Part shown: piece after piece, positions 1 to 8,329 of the stretch
Layout: each line of letters opens with the position of its first letter
Numbering within the stretch: position 1 is the first letter of the stretch
Origin: Gordonia sp. UBA5067
GTDB lineage: Bacteria; Actinomycetota; Actinomycetes; Mycobacteriales; Mycobacteriaceae
Reading direction: 5' to 3'
DNA: 64,000 nucleotides
Assembly: GCF_002414845.1 (NCBI RefSeq)
Contig: NZ_DIAX01000073.1
Coordinates: 11,890 to 75,889 of the forward strand
Translations under genes and position numbers: made by a program
The notes under the pieces: generated by a model
What the model was told of the DNA's origin: nothing
What the model saw: the letters and a program-made list of their open reading frames with translations, nothing else
Databases searched by the model: none

Positions 1-1180
1 CCGTGCGATTGGGGAAATCGAGCACGAAGGTCGCCGTGTTTTCAGGCCCGCTCCCTTCGCTCCCGACGCCCGGTCCAACCACGAGACCGACGGGGTAGCC
101 GATGCCGTCGGAGATCAGGTCCGAATCCTTCATGGCCGGTTCGAACAGCGCCTGCAGCTGGGGGAGCAGCGGCTCCCCGCCGGCCGGCGCCCACGTCGCC
201 TTCTCGGCGGCGATGATCGGGGCGAACTTCGCCTTCATTCGCGCCAGGTATCCGGCCTTGTTCTCGCCAAACACTTCCTCGGGGGGGTACGGATGGCTGA
301 GTTCGAGCAATTCCGAGCCGCTGAGCGTGACCGTCGATCCCGACACCATCATCAGGCCGCGGTGCGTCTTACCGTCGTCGGTCCCGTGGGTCGTCATCTG
401 CTCCAGGAACTCAGCCTGGTCGGGGAAGATGCTCGCCTGGTCTGACTCGCTCCCGGTGTTGAAGTCGTTGAGGGCGTAGAGGTCGTCGTCGAGGAACATC
501 GGCGGCCCGGCCGACGGCACCACCCAGGTAGCGTCGACCTGCTCGATGTAGGAGCGTGCCCGGTCCATGCCGCGCTGCCGCTTCTGCTTGGCGAAGTTGG
601 CCTTCGACTTGCGGGGGATGTCGTAGACCATCGGGTACCAGATGGCGCCCGAATACTGCAGCAGGTGGATGTCGACGTGGCCGAATTCGTCGTGGACGAC
701 GTCGAGGTCGATCGGCCGGGCGTCGTTCATGTTGAAACAGGTGGTCTCTCCGTCGGAGACGACCAGCCCGGAATCGCCGATGGGGCCGTCGGCGGGTGCG
801 CGCAGCGCGATGATCATGACATCGAGGTCGCCCTTGGGTCCGCTGACGCGGTGCTTGGTGGAGTCGACGGTCTCGACGAACTTGGTGAACCCGAGGGCCT
901 CCAACTCGCGCTTGAGGTCGGGCACGGGGTAGTCCGGCAGCAGGACCGTCGCGTCCTTCGAGATGTTCTCGCGCAGGTTCTTCTCGTCGAAGTGGTCGCG
1001 GTGCAGATGGCTGACGTACAGGTAGTCGCACTGGCCGAGCTCGGCCCAGTCGAGTTCGGTGTTGTCCGGGAAGGGAATCCAGGATGCAAAGTACGCGGGG
1101 TTCACCCACGGATCGCACAGGATGGAGCCCGCTGTGGTCTGGATATGGAACCCGGCGTGGCCGACGCTGGTGATCTGCAA
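1..1180 (-). CDS. MBL-fold (UlaG-like) hydrolase, Rv3818-like, 3' end outside window
   Basis: Partial gene running off the left edge; 393 codons are visible with no stop. I read it on the minus strand from a TTG at 1180, preceded seven bases upstream by GGAAGG, a good ribosome site; no ATG or GTG start lies in frame upstream near it. The protein begins LQITSVGHAGFHIQTTAGS and carries the zinc motif SHLHRDHFD near residues 50-58, typical of metallo-beta-lactamase-fold hydrolases of the UlaG type. M. tuberculosis Rv3818, at the same position relative to the acyltransferase cluster, couples such a domain to a C-terminal Rieske [2Fe-2S] domain; that part would lie outside this window, so the Rieske domain is inference. 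Substrate unknown. Gene identity from family and synteny is fairly secure; the start is moderately secure. Confidence 0.75.
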   Translation of the reverse strand, partial: MQITSVGHAGFHIQTTAGSILCDPWVNPAYFASWIPFPDNTELDWAELGQCDYLYVSHLHRDHFDEKNLRENISKDATVLLPDYPVPDLKRELEALGFTKFVETVDSTKHRVSGPKGDLDVMIIALRAPADGPIGDSGLVVSDGETTCFNMNDARPIDLDVVHDEFGHVDIHLLQYSGAIWYPMVYDIPRKSKANFAKQKRQRGMDRARSYIEQVDATWVVPSAGPPMFLDDDLYALNDFNTGSESDQASIFPDQAEFLEQMTTHGTDDGKTHRGLMMVSGSTVTLSGSELLELSHPYPPEEVFGENKAGYLARMKAKFAPIIAAEKATWAPAGGEPLLPQLQALFEPAMKDSDLISDGIGYPVGLVVGPGVGSEGSGPENTATFVLDFPNRT

Positions 1181-1249
1181 CTTCTTGCCTTCCGCAACGA
1201 ATGGGCTGTTCGGCCCATCGGGATGGGCCGGTCCACTTTCAGACTAAAC

Positions 1250-1285
1250 GTCCCCCCGGGCGAAACTCGATTCGCCCGGGGGGAC
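1250..1285. terminator. Strong 15-bp hairpin
   Basis: A perfect inverted repeat with 15-bp arms (GTCCCCCCGGGCGAA at 1250-1264 and its complement at 1271-1285) and a 6-nt loop. Short T tracts (three Ts) follow on either strand, so it could work in both directions. It lies between the start of the Rv3818-like gene and the gene ending at 1452, and most plausibly stops minus-strand readthrough into the former. Confidence 0.6.
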
Positions 1286-1416
1286 CTTTGTCTGACATGG
1301 ACTAGCGGGGGAGTAGACCCAATGCCCGGCCGAGCTGCTGACGGACGTTCCAGTCGACCAGCGCCGACACCGCCGGCGCGAGCGGTTGCGCAGCCGTGCG
1401 CCCGTGCGGGTCAGCA

Positions 1417-1442
1417 CCCTGGTGATCGGACCCTCACCAGGG
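1417..1442 (-). terminator. Hairpin just after the secreted-protein stop codon
   Basis: CCCTGGTGA at 1417-1425 pairs perfectly with TCACCAGGG at 1434-1442 across an 8-nt loop. It begins 10 bases past the stop codon of the minus-strand gene ending at 1452. There is no T run, so it may be a Rho-assisted or 3'-end-stabilising structure instead of an intrinsic terminator. A second, stronger hairpin lies about 130 bases further downstream. Confidence 0.45.
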
Positions 1443-1451
1443 GGATGGAGA

Positions 1452-2093
1452 TTATCGGGGGATGGGGATGTTCAAGGCCCGTGCGAATGCATGCTTGGCG
1501 TCCTCGATGGCGCGCAGCGACTCCGCGGGCAGCTTCACATCGGGGATTTCCCGAAGTTCGCGGTTGACCGGTGCCGCAGCCGGCGGCGCGACCCGGGCCG
1601 CGACGGGCTGGCCACCGTTGGCCCCGGGAATGATGCTCACGATGGGCACTGGGAAGAGGATCCCGATGATTCCACCGGCGATGGCGCCGACGATGGCGCC
1701 GATCCCCGCGCCTTGGAGTGCGCCTTGTCCGGCAGCCTGCCAGGCAGCCTGTTGCTCGTTGACATAGCCCTGCTTGACTTCGTGCCTGCCGAGGTCGGCC
1801 AGGCTGGCCAGGTTTGCGGGAGTCTTGTCGACAGCGACTACGACCGGCGCCGGGGCCGCGGGCCCGGCCATGCCCACCGGCGCGGTCGCGACGACGAACA
1901 GTTGCTTGCCGGGCACTGACGGAAGCGTGACCCGGGCGGGCACCGCCGCGGTGTTGCGCGAAGCCTGCCCGGGTCCGGCGACGAGTGGGCCGGGTGTTGA
2001 GGCTTCAGAAGTTGCGGGGGCAACCACGGCTACCGCGGTGACGGCGCCGATGAGGCTGAGAGTTAGCCGTGAAGTAACTGAGTCGATGCGCAT
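1452..2093 (-). CDS. Secreted glycine-zipper protein of unknown function
   Basis: 213 residues. An N-terminal export signal is visible (MRIDSVTSRLTLSLIGAVTAVAVVA with probable cleavage after an Ala-Thr-Ser-Glu-Ala stretch). Residues about 130-160 form a glycine zipper (repeated GAxxGA/GGxxG spacing, then a hydrophobic FPVPIVSII), which in other proteins inserts in or oligomerises at membranes. The rest is Ala/Pro/Val-rich. A good ribosome site (AGAGG, a few bases upstream) supports the ATG at 2093. It is divergent from the acyltransferase gene starting at 2149, with only 55 bases between, so the two share a promoter region. I do not recognise a named family; function is unknown. Confidence 0.75.
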   Translation of the reverse strand: MRIDSVTSRLTLSLIGAVTAVAVVAPATSEASTPGPLVAGPGQASRNTAAVPARVTLPSVPGKQLFVVATAPVGMAGPAAPAPVVVAVDKTPANLASLADLGRHEVKQGYVNEQQAAWQAAGQGALQGAGIGAIVGAIAGGIIGILFPVPIVSIIPGANGGQPVAARVAPPAAAPVNRELREIPDVKLPAESLRAIEDAKHAFARALNIPIPR

Positions 2094-2148
2094 ACCTCTA
2101 GATAATAGCGGTATCCGTAGGTGCGCTGAAGCTTATAAGCTTCCGCGT

Positions 2149-2928
2149 ATGGAACCGGTCTACGACACCGTCATCGGGGCAGCGCGCACGCTGTGGGCCC
2201 TGCAGGGCATCAAGTTCACGATTTCCGGCGTCGAGAACGTGCCGAAGACCGGGTCGGGGGTGGTGGCCATCAACCACACCGGCTACCTCGACTTCACCCT
2301 GGCGGGCGTGCCGGCCCATCTGCAGGGCCGGCGCAAGGTGCGGTTCATGGCGAAGAAAGAGGTCTTCGACAACAAGATCACCGGTCCGCTGATGCGCGCC
2401 CTCCGGCACATCCCGGTGGATCGAACCGCTGGCGCGGAGAGCTACCAGGCCGCCGTCGAGTACTTGCGGGCCGGTGAACTCGTCGGCGTCTATCCAGAGG
2501 CGACGATCAGCCGGAGTTTCGAGATCAAGGCATTCAAATCCGGCGCCGCGCGGATGGCGCTGGAGTCCGGTGCGCCGATCATCCCGACGGTCATCTGGGG
2601 CGCGCAGCGAATCTGGACCAAGGGCCACCCGAAGCATCTGGGCCGCACCAACACCCCGGTGTCGATCGGGGTCGCCGAACCGTTGGAGGCGACCGGATCG
2701 CCGGAGGCGCTGACCGCCAAGTTGCACGAGGTGATGGTCGCCAAGCTCGATGAATTGCAGCAGCAGTATGCGCGGGACAACGGCCCGTATCCGCCCGGTG
2801 CGTACTGGGTGCCGGCTCGACTCGGCGGTGGTGCGCCGACGCTGCCGGAGGCGACCGCGCTCGACGACGCAGAGCAGGCCGAGCGGCTGGCGCGCAAGGC
2901 CGAGCGCAAGGCCGACCCCGACGCCTGA
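2149..2928 (+). CDS. PlsC-type 1-acylglycerol-3-phosphate acyltransferase paralogue 1
   Basis: 259 residues. It has the HX4D acyltransferase motif in AINHTGYLDF (about residues 41-50) and the second motif VYPEATISRSFEIK, where the usual EGTR is replaced by EAT. Start chosen at ATG 2149 because MEPVYDTVIGAARTLWALQGIKF aligns with the N-terminus of the paralogue at 6674 (MEPVYRTLELIAFGLRGVQG); the open frame extends further upstream but lacks family similarity. M. tuberculosis has three such acyltransferases (Rv3814c-Rv3816c) at this place. Likely transfers an acyl chain to a lysophospholipid or a cell-wall lipid at the inner membrane; the actual acceptor is unknown. A 22-bp repeat array starts seven bases after its stop codon. 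Confidence 0.88.
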   Translation: MEPVYDTVIGAARTLWALQGIKFTISGVENVPKTGSGVVAINHTGYLDFTLAGVPAHLQGRRKVRFMAKKEVFDNKITGPLMRALRHIPVDRTAGAESYQAAVEYLRAGELVGVYPEATISRSFEIKAFKSGAARMALESGAPIIPTVIWGAQRIWTKGHPKHLGRTNTPVSIGVAEPLEATGSPEALTAKLHEVMVAKLDELQQQYARDNGPYPPGAYWVPARLGGGAPTLPEATALDDAEQAERLARKAERKADPDA

Positions 2929-2934
2929 TTTCGC

Positions 2935-3012
2935 CGAGTGGGCACCTCAACCACGCCGAGTGGGCACCTCAACCACGCCGAGTGGGCACCTCAACCACGC
3001 CGAGTGGGCACC
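2935..3012. repeat. 22-bp tandem repeat array 1 (four cores)
   Basis: Four copies of the 12-base core CGAGTGGGCACC start at 2935, 2957, 2979 and 3001, an exact 22-base period. The 10-base linker is TCAACCACGC between all copies. The array fills the space between two convergent genes; the last six codons and the stop of the minus-strand hydrolase lie inside it. The same core and period, with other linkers, occur at 8330 and 57818. Confidence 0.95.
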
Positions 3013-4208
3013 GGCAGGCGGGTTTCGACGTTGATGCCGGCGCGGATGAGTAGCGACGCGGTCTGCAGCGAACCCCGCCGCGGCAACGCCGACAGGTCAG
3101 CGGCCTGTTGTGGCAGCGTCGCGTGCCGGTTTTCGCGCAGGGCGTGCATGATCGCAAGTGCGGCGCGACGGTGGGAGTCCAGGGCGCTGTGCCCGATTCC
3201 GGTCAACTCGATCAGTGATGCGTCGGGAATCAGACCGGCGATCTGTGCGGCGATCGGTGGCGGCGTGCGGACATCGCGTTCGCCTGCGATCACCGCAGTG
3301 GGCCAGGTGAAGCGGGGCAGCTCAGCGGGCAGGGAGACTGGCTCGCCGATGAACTCCTCGGCGGAGTGGGCCGCGAACGGTTCGACTGGATCGAGCGGCA
3401 ACCCGTCGGGGTCGTGGGCGTACCCGAGTTCTGAGTAGCTGATCCCGGCGACCAGATCGGGCTCCATGACGTACGGGTTGGCGTCGTCGACTTCGGTTTC
3501 GCCGAGCCGGACGATCTGTCGCCAGACAAGTTTCGCGCGCCCCTTGGTCCGAGCAGTCACCAAGCGCCGCAACACCTCTGGGCCGGCCATCTCATACACC
3601 GAGGTCACGACATGGTTCAGCTCGATCGATGACACGGCACCGGATTCGATTAGCGCGCGTACAGCCGTCGGCGTGGCGCCGGGCCCGTCGACGAGTAGCT
3701 GGCGCCGGTAGTCGCGAGTCAGCGCCAAGTCGGTGACGACGGAAAGAATCGGCGAGTCCAGCACCATCGCCGCGACGCGCTCGGGGTGGCGGATGCCGAA
3801 AAGTTGGGCGACGTAGGTGCCGTACGAACTGCCGAAGACTATTGCGCGGTCGATCCCGGAATCGTCGAGTACGGCGGCGAGGTCGTCCACTGCCGCCGAG
3901 ATCGTCACGTCGGCCACCGAGAGGGGGGCACCGTCGACATCGAACCGCGACAGGCCCACCCCGCGGTGCTCCATCATCACCAGGTCGAGACCCTGTGCGG
4001 TCGCGTCCCGCCGCAGACCCCGGTACGGCAGCGCCGACGCCAGGCCGGGACCGCCCGGGATGACGACGATCGGGAGACCGTCGCCGGGATTGGTCCGCAG
4101 GTAGGCGACGTCAACGGTAGTTGCGCCGGCGGGCCGGCGGACGAGTCCACCACCGCTGGCCAGCTCCCGTTGGGCAAGTCGGCGAAGCAGGGCGTGGTTG
4201 GCGGCCAT
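2991..4208 (-). CDS. Alpha/beta-hydrolase of the prolyl aminopeptidase type
   Basis: About 405 residues from an ATG at 4208, preceded by GGAAG; a TTG further upstream (4226) is less likely. The alpha/beta-hydrolase fold shows in VVIPGGPGLAS (oxyanion-hole HGGPG-like motif) and the nucleophile elbow GSSYGTY near residue 130, with a late IGHSA histidine. MEHRGVGLS matches the DQRGxGxS motif of proline iminopeptidases. Cytoplasmic: no signal peptide. It interrupts the acyltransferase cluster on the opposite strand. Its C-terminus (VPTRRG and the stop) is encoded by repeat array 1, so the original end may have been altered by repeat spread. Substrate not predictable; peptidase or esterase are both possible. 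Confidence 0.8.
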   Translation of the reverse strand: MAANHALLRRLAQRELASGGGLVRRPAGATTVDVAYLRTNPGDGLPIVVIPGGPGLASALPYRGLRRDATAQGLDLVMMEHRGVGLSRFDVDGAPLSVADVTISAAVDDLAAVLDDSGIDRAIVFGSSYGTYVAQLFGIRHPERVAAMVLDSPILSVVTDLALTRDYRRQLLVDGPGATPTAVRALIESGAVSSIELNHVVTSVYEMAGPEVLRRLVTARTKGRAKLVWRQIVRLGETEVDDANPYVMEPDLVAGISYSELGYAHDPDGLPLDPVEPFAAHSAEEFIGEPVSLPAELPRFTWPTAVIAGERDVRTPPPIAAQIAGLIPDASLIELTGIGHSALDSHRRAALAIMHALRENRHATLPQQAADLSALPRRGSLQTASLLIRAGINVETRLPVPTRRG

Positions 4209-4327
4209 CGCTTCCAGGATAATCAAATTGACATGCTGGACGGCACCGCCGTCTGAGCCGGGAATCAGAAAGTGACGGGGGCGCGATCATCGCCGACAAA
4301 GCGCAGGCCGCCGACGCCGACCCGCGG

Positions 4328-6625
4328 TTGGCGGCGGGACTCGCGGGGTGGATCGGGTTCCTCGTGCTGCTTGTGATCGCGGTGCTCACCGTCTGGGACC
4401 AGGTACCGCCCTCGCCGGTGCCGGCCGACGCCCCGCCTGGGCAGTTCTCCGCCGAGCGAGCGCAGCGGAAGATCGAGAAGTTCGCCGCCAAACCTCACCC
4501 GATCGGGACCGCCGAGCATGCTCGGGTGCGCGACTACCTCGTCGACCAGTTGCGCAGCCTCGGCCTCGACCCGCACCTGCACGAATCGACGGGCATCGTC
4601 GATCCGGGGGGGAGCGGGACGGCCGGGCTCATCCGGGCGGCACGCGTCCAGAACATCGTCGCCGTGATCAAGGGGACGGCACCGCGTGGGCAGATCCTGC
4701 TGACCGCGCATTACGATTCGGTCCCCACCGGGCCCGGGGCAAACGATGATGGCGTGGGGGTCGCCACCATTCTCGAGGTTGCCCGGGCATTGACGCAGGG
4801 GTCTTTCGCGCCGCGCAATGACATCGTGCTGCTGATCACCGATGGTGAGGAGAGCGGATTGCTCGGCGCCGAGGCATTCGTTCACGATCATCGCGCCGGT
4901 GTCGACCACGCCGTTGTCCTCAATCACGAAGCCCGCGGCGCAGGCGGGCCGGTCATCATGTTCCGGGCCGCGCCCGGAGCCAAGGCGCTGACCCGGCTGT
5001 ACGCCGATGTCGCGCCGTATCCGTCGGGGAATTCAACCACTGCATCGCTCTTCAAGCTCATCCCCAATAACACCGACTTCAGCGTGTTCCACGCTGCCGG
5101 TTTCACCGGGATGGACTTCGCGTATGTCGGCCGGGGGGCGTACTACCACTCGTCCCTGGATTCGCCGTCGAATGTCGGGCGCCGGTCCATGCAGCAGATG
5201 GGCGACAACACGCTGGCGCTGGTGCGCGCGCTGGTCGGTGCGGACTTGACCGAGTACACCGTGCCGACCGGTGATGCTGTCTATTTCAACGTGCCACCCC
5301 GGCTGATGGTCCATTTCAGTGCCGGGTGGGCGTGGGTGCTGGTGGTGCTCGCGGTTCTGCTGGTGATCGGGCTGGTCGCATTCGCCAGGATCCGGCGGGT
5401 GGTGATGCTCCGGCAGGTGGTCGGCGGATGCGTAGCGGTCCTGTTCCTGGTGGCCGCGGTTGTGTTCGCCGGATCCGCCTATTGGGCGGCGCTGAAGTGG
5501 ATCGAGCCCGGGTTCCGCCGCCTCCTCGTCGACAGCCCGTGGGAGCCGCGTTGGCTGCAGATCGGGGCGGTGGTGGTGGGCGGCCTGGTGCTGGGGGTCT
5601 GGTACATCGTGGTGCGGCGACTAGGGGTGTGGGCCCTGTGGCTGGCCGCGCTGGTTCTGGTGACGCTGTTGGGCGTTCTCGGCGTCGCCCTTTCCCCGCA
5701 GCTCGCCCCAGTCCTGGTGCCGGCACCCTTTGCGGCATTGGGTGGCTGGGTCGCGTTGGCCGCGCCCAAGCCGGTCTGGCGGGCGGTGGCGCTGACGCTC
5801 GGCCTGGTCCCGGCCGCGGTCCTGATACTCGCCACCGGGTGGATGGCATCCGATTTGGGGATGGGGTACGGCATGTATCTGTCGCTCCCGCTGATCGTGC
5901 TGGCCCTCCTGTTGATGCTTCCACTGGTGGCGCGGCCGCAAATCCGGTGGCGCCGAGCGGCGGTGTTCCCGGCGGGCGCCGCAGTCGTAGTGGTCGTGGT
6001 CTCCGGCTTGGGTGTCGCGGCGAACACGCCGTCTGCGGCCCGGCCCGGCCGGGTCGAGTTGGCCTACATTCTCGATGCCGATTCTGGCCGCGCGGCCTGG
6101 GTGGTGCCGATGACATCGGAGAAGTCGCCGGCACTGAGCTCCTGGGCGTCGGGCTACGTGGGCCCGGCGATCACCGATAATCCGGCCCCCGAACCCGCCG
6201 CGCCGCGCGCCCGAGTCGGTCCGGCCAGTCCCGCCGCGCTGGTTCCACCACAGTTGAGAGTGGTCGGCGACGTCACCGCCGGTGCCATTCGCACGCTGAA
6301 ACTGGTCCTGACCTCGCCGCGTGGGGCGGAGGGTATCGTGCTGGTCGCCGACGACCCCGATGGGCGGGTGTCGAGGATCGCCGTCGAGGGTCGTGCGGTC
6401 ACCCCCAAGGCACAGAATGGAATGGTCGGCATCAACGTGCAAGGCGGACGCGGTCCGGTGGAGGTGGAGTTGCACTTCGCCGCCGGCGGCCCGTTGCGTG
6501 TTCGGCTGGCCGACTTCGACCGGCTTCCCGCAGCCCTCGCCGGCCTGCCCGGCTACACCCCGCCGCCGGACGATCTCTACCTCGGCTACAGCAGGAGGAC
6601 GGTAGTCGCTTCGCACCTGTTTTGA
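4328..6625 (+). CDS. Membrane-anchored M28 family zinc aminopeptidase
   Basis: 765 residues. One N-terminal membrane segment (GWIGFLVLLVIAVLTV) is followed by an extracytoplasmic M28 domain: zinc ligands appear in LTAHYDSVPTGPGANDDG (His and Asp), TDGEESGLLGAEAF (catalytic Glu-Glu) and the late YYHSSLDS histidine near residue 278. From about residue 330 there are roughly eight hydrophobic helices, then a C-terminal soluble domain. The layout resembles eukaryotic ER/vacuolar M28 proteases with a polytopic C-terminal half. The start is uncertain: TTG at 4328 is the first usable start in frame and no convincing ribosome site precedes it. It sits between the two acyltransferases; its peptide substrate is unknown. 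Confidence 0.85.
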   Translation: MAAGLAGWIGFLVLLVIAVLTVWDQVPPSPVPADAPPGQFSAERAQRKIEKFAAKPHPIGTAEHARVRDYLVDQLRSLGLDPHLHESTGIVDPGGSGTAGLIRAARVQNIVAVIKGTAPRGQILLTAHYDSVPTGPGANDDGVGVATILEVARALTQGSFAPRNDIVLLITDGEESGLLGAEAFVHDHRAGVDHAVVLNHEARGAGGPVIMFRAAPGAKALTRLYADVAPYPSGNSTTASLFKLIPNNTDFSVFHAAGFTGMDFAYVGRGAYYHSSLDSPSNVGRRSMQQMGDNTLALVRALVGADLTEYTVPTGDAVYFNVPPRLMVHFSAGWAWVLVVLAVLLVIGLVAFARIRRVVMLRQVVGGCVAVLFLVAAVVFAGSAYWAALKWIEPGFRRLLVDSPWEPRWLQIGAVVVGGLVLGVWYIVVRRLGVWALWLAALVLVTLLGVLGVALSPQLAPVLVPAPFAALGGWVALAAPKPVWRAVALTLGLVPAAVLILATGWMASDLGMGYGMYLSLPLIVLALLLMLPLVARPQIRWRRAAVFPAGAAVVVVVVSGLGVAANTPSAARPGRVELAYILDADSGRAAWVVPMTSEKSPALSSWASGYVGPAITDNPAPEPAAPRARVGPASPAALVPPQLRVVGDVTAGAIRTLKLVLTSPRGAEGIVLVADDPDGRVSRIAVEGRAVTPKAQNGMVGINVQGGRGPVEVELHFAAGGPLRVRLADFDRLPAALAGLPGYTPPPDDLYLGYSRRTVVASHLF

Positions 6626-6673
6626 CAGCGAAGGGTGCTCGCCCCGGTAGCCTGATGGTGGAGAGGAGCCCCG

Positions 6674-7456
6674 ATGGAGCCGGTCTACCGCACGCTTGAG
6701 CTGATTGCCTTTGGGCTGCGCGGCGTCCAGGGGCTGCGCATCGACCGTCGCGGCAGCGACAACATACCGGCCTCGGGCGGGGCGGTTCTCGCGATCAACC
6801 ACACCGGCTACCTCGACTTTCTGGCCGTCGCACTCGGGGTGGAGGCGCGCGGGCGACGCATCCGGTTCATGATCAAGTCGGAGATGATGGATATCGCGAT
6901 CATGCGGTTCCTCATCAACCACACCAAGACCGTTCCGGTCGACCGTTCCGCTGGACATGAGGCGTACGCGACGGCGGTCGATTCCCTGCGTTCTGGCGAG
7001 TTGCTCGGGGTCTATCCGGAGGCGACGATCAGTCGCAGCTTTGAGATCAAGGAGTTGAAGTCCGGTGCGGTCCGGATGGCCGCGGCCGCGGGAGTGCCGG
7101 TCATCCCGGTGATCTGTTGGGGCGCCCACCGCGTGTGGACGAAGGGCGGGATCCGGAAGATCGGTTACACCAGGTTTCCCGTCGTCCTCGAGTACGGGTC
7201 GCCCATCGACGTTTCCGGCGTCGCGCTCGACTCGACTGCGTCCGTCGACGAGAAGGTGTCGCAGGTTCGTGAAACGATGAGCACGATGCTGCACGCGATC
7301 CAAGACGAGTACCCGCACCCGGCCGGCGAGCCGTGGGTGCCGGCCCGGCTCGGTGGTTCCGCGCCGACGGCCGATGAGGCCAAGGTGATCGAGGACGACG
7401 AGGCGGCCCGCAAGGCGGCCCTGCGCGCCGCCAAGCGCGAGTCAGGGCGCGGGTGA
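6674..7456 (+). CDS. PlsC-type 1-acylglycerol-3-phosphate acyltransferase paralogue 2
   Basis: 260 residues, close paralogue of the gene at 2149: NHTGYLDF (HX4D) and VYPEATISRSFEIKELKSG are almost identical. ATG at 6674 is preceded by GAGAGGAG. It overlaps the following HAD gene by four bases (GTGA), so the pair is translationally coupled; M. tuberculosis Rv3814c-Rv3816c acyltransferases neighbour the HAD gene Rv3813c in the same way. It probably acylates a lysophospholipid or envelope glycolipid on the cytoplasmic face of the membrane. The C-terminal tail is charged (EDDEAARKAALRAAKRE), as in paralogue 1. Confidence 0.9.
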   Translation: MEPVYRTLELIAFGLRGVQGLRIDRRGSDNIPASGGAVLAINHTGYLDFLAVALGVEARGRRIRFMIKSEMMDIAIMRFLINHTKTVPVDRSAGHEAYATAVDSLRSGELLGVYPEATISRSFEIKELKSGAVRMAAAAGVPVIPVICWGAHRVWTKGGIRKIGYTRFPVVLEYGSPIDVSGVALDSTASVDEKVSQVRETMSTMLHAIQDEYPHPAGEPWVPARLGGSAPTADEAKVIEDDEAARKAALRAAKRESGRG

Positions 7457-8325
7457 ACGGTTCCTTCCCGGGCCCGGTCGCCCCGTCGCTCATCGCCAGT
7501 GACGTCGACGGCACCTTGCTCGATGATCAGAACACGGTGACGGCGGCGACGGTTGCCGCGATCACCAACGCCGTCCGCTCGGGCGTCGACCTGGTGCTGG
7601 CGACGGGGCGTCCGCCGCGCTGGATCGCCGAGGTGACCGACCAGTTGGTTGTCCCGGACGACCTGGTGGGGGTGCGCCCCGGCGGATCGTTGGTGCGCTA
7701 CGCGGTGTGCGCGAACGGGGCGATAGTTTACGACGTGGCGAACGACCGGATCCTGCACGCCGCACAGCTCGAGGTCCCAAGGCTGCGCAAGCTGGTAGAG
7801 ATCCTTGAGGCAGTGCTCCCCGAGGCCGGCCTGGCCGCCGAGCGCGCCGGCGCTTCGGCGCACGATGCGGCGACGCGGCCGTTCGTCGCCACCACCGGGT
7901 ACCAGCACGCGTGGCTCAACCCCGATCACGAACTCGTCGAGGATGTCGATATCTCCGACGAACCAGCGGTGAAACTGCTGGCCCGCGAACCGCAGATGCG
8001 CAGCGAGCAGATGGCCGAATTGCTCATCCCCGCCGTCGGCGACTTGGCGGAGGTCACCTTCTCGACCAGCAACGGCTTGATTGAGTTGTCCGTCCCCCAG
8101 ACGCACAAGGCGTCGGGCCTGGCGCGGCTCGCTGAACTGTCGGGGTTGCCCACCGAAGCGGTCATCGCATTTGGCGACATGCCCAACGACATTGAGATGC
8201 TGCGCTGGGCGTCGCACGGCGCGGCCATGGCGCACGGGCATCCGGCGGCGATCGCGGCGGCCGACGAGGTTGCGCCGACCAACAACGACGACGGCGTCGC
8301 GAAGGTGCTGAATCGCTACTTCTGA
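7453..8325 (+). CDS. HAD-superfamily Cof-like phosphatase (Rv3813c-like)
   Basis: 290 residues. HAD motif I is SDVDGTLLDD (about residues 14-23), motif II the threonine in LATGRPP, and motif IV is AFGDMPNDIEML near residue 240, with the cap inserted between II and III as in Cof-type (C2 cap) phosphatases that act on sugar phosphates or phospholipid head groups. GTG start overlaps the upstream acyltransferase stop by four bases, so the two proteins are probably made together and may act on the same lipid intermediate (inference). Repeat array 2 begins five bases beyond its stop codon. Confidence 0.9.
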   Translation: MNGSFPGPVAPSLIASDVDGTLLDDQNTVTAATVAAITNAVRSGVDLVLATGRPPRWIAEVTDQLVVPDDLVGVRPGGSLVRYAVCANGAIVYDVANDRILHAAQLEVPRLRKLVEILEAVLPEAGLAAERAGASAHDAATRPFVATTGYQHAWLNPDHELVEDVDISDEPAVKLLAREPQMRSEQMAELLIPAVGDLAEVTFSTSNGLIELSVPQTHKASGLARLAELSGLPTEAVIAFGDMPNDIEMLRWASHGAAMAHGHPAAIAAADEVAPTNNDDGVAKVLNRYF

Positions 8326-8329
8326 TCGT

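Noticed and set aside
2935..3012. CRISPR array
   Set aside because: Repeat core is only 12 bases, linkers are 10 bases and identical to each other, and no cas genes are present; these are tandem repeats, not spacers.
5621..7318. Minus-strand open frame opposite the M28 peptidase and acyltransferase
   Set aside because: Composition typical of antisense GC-rich translation, spans two real plus-strand genes and has no start signal.
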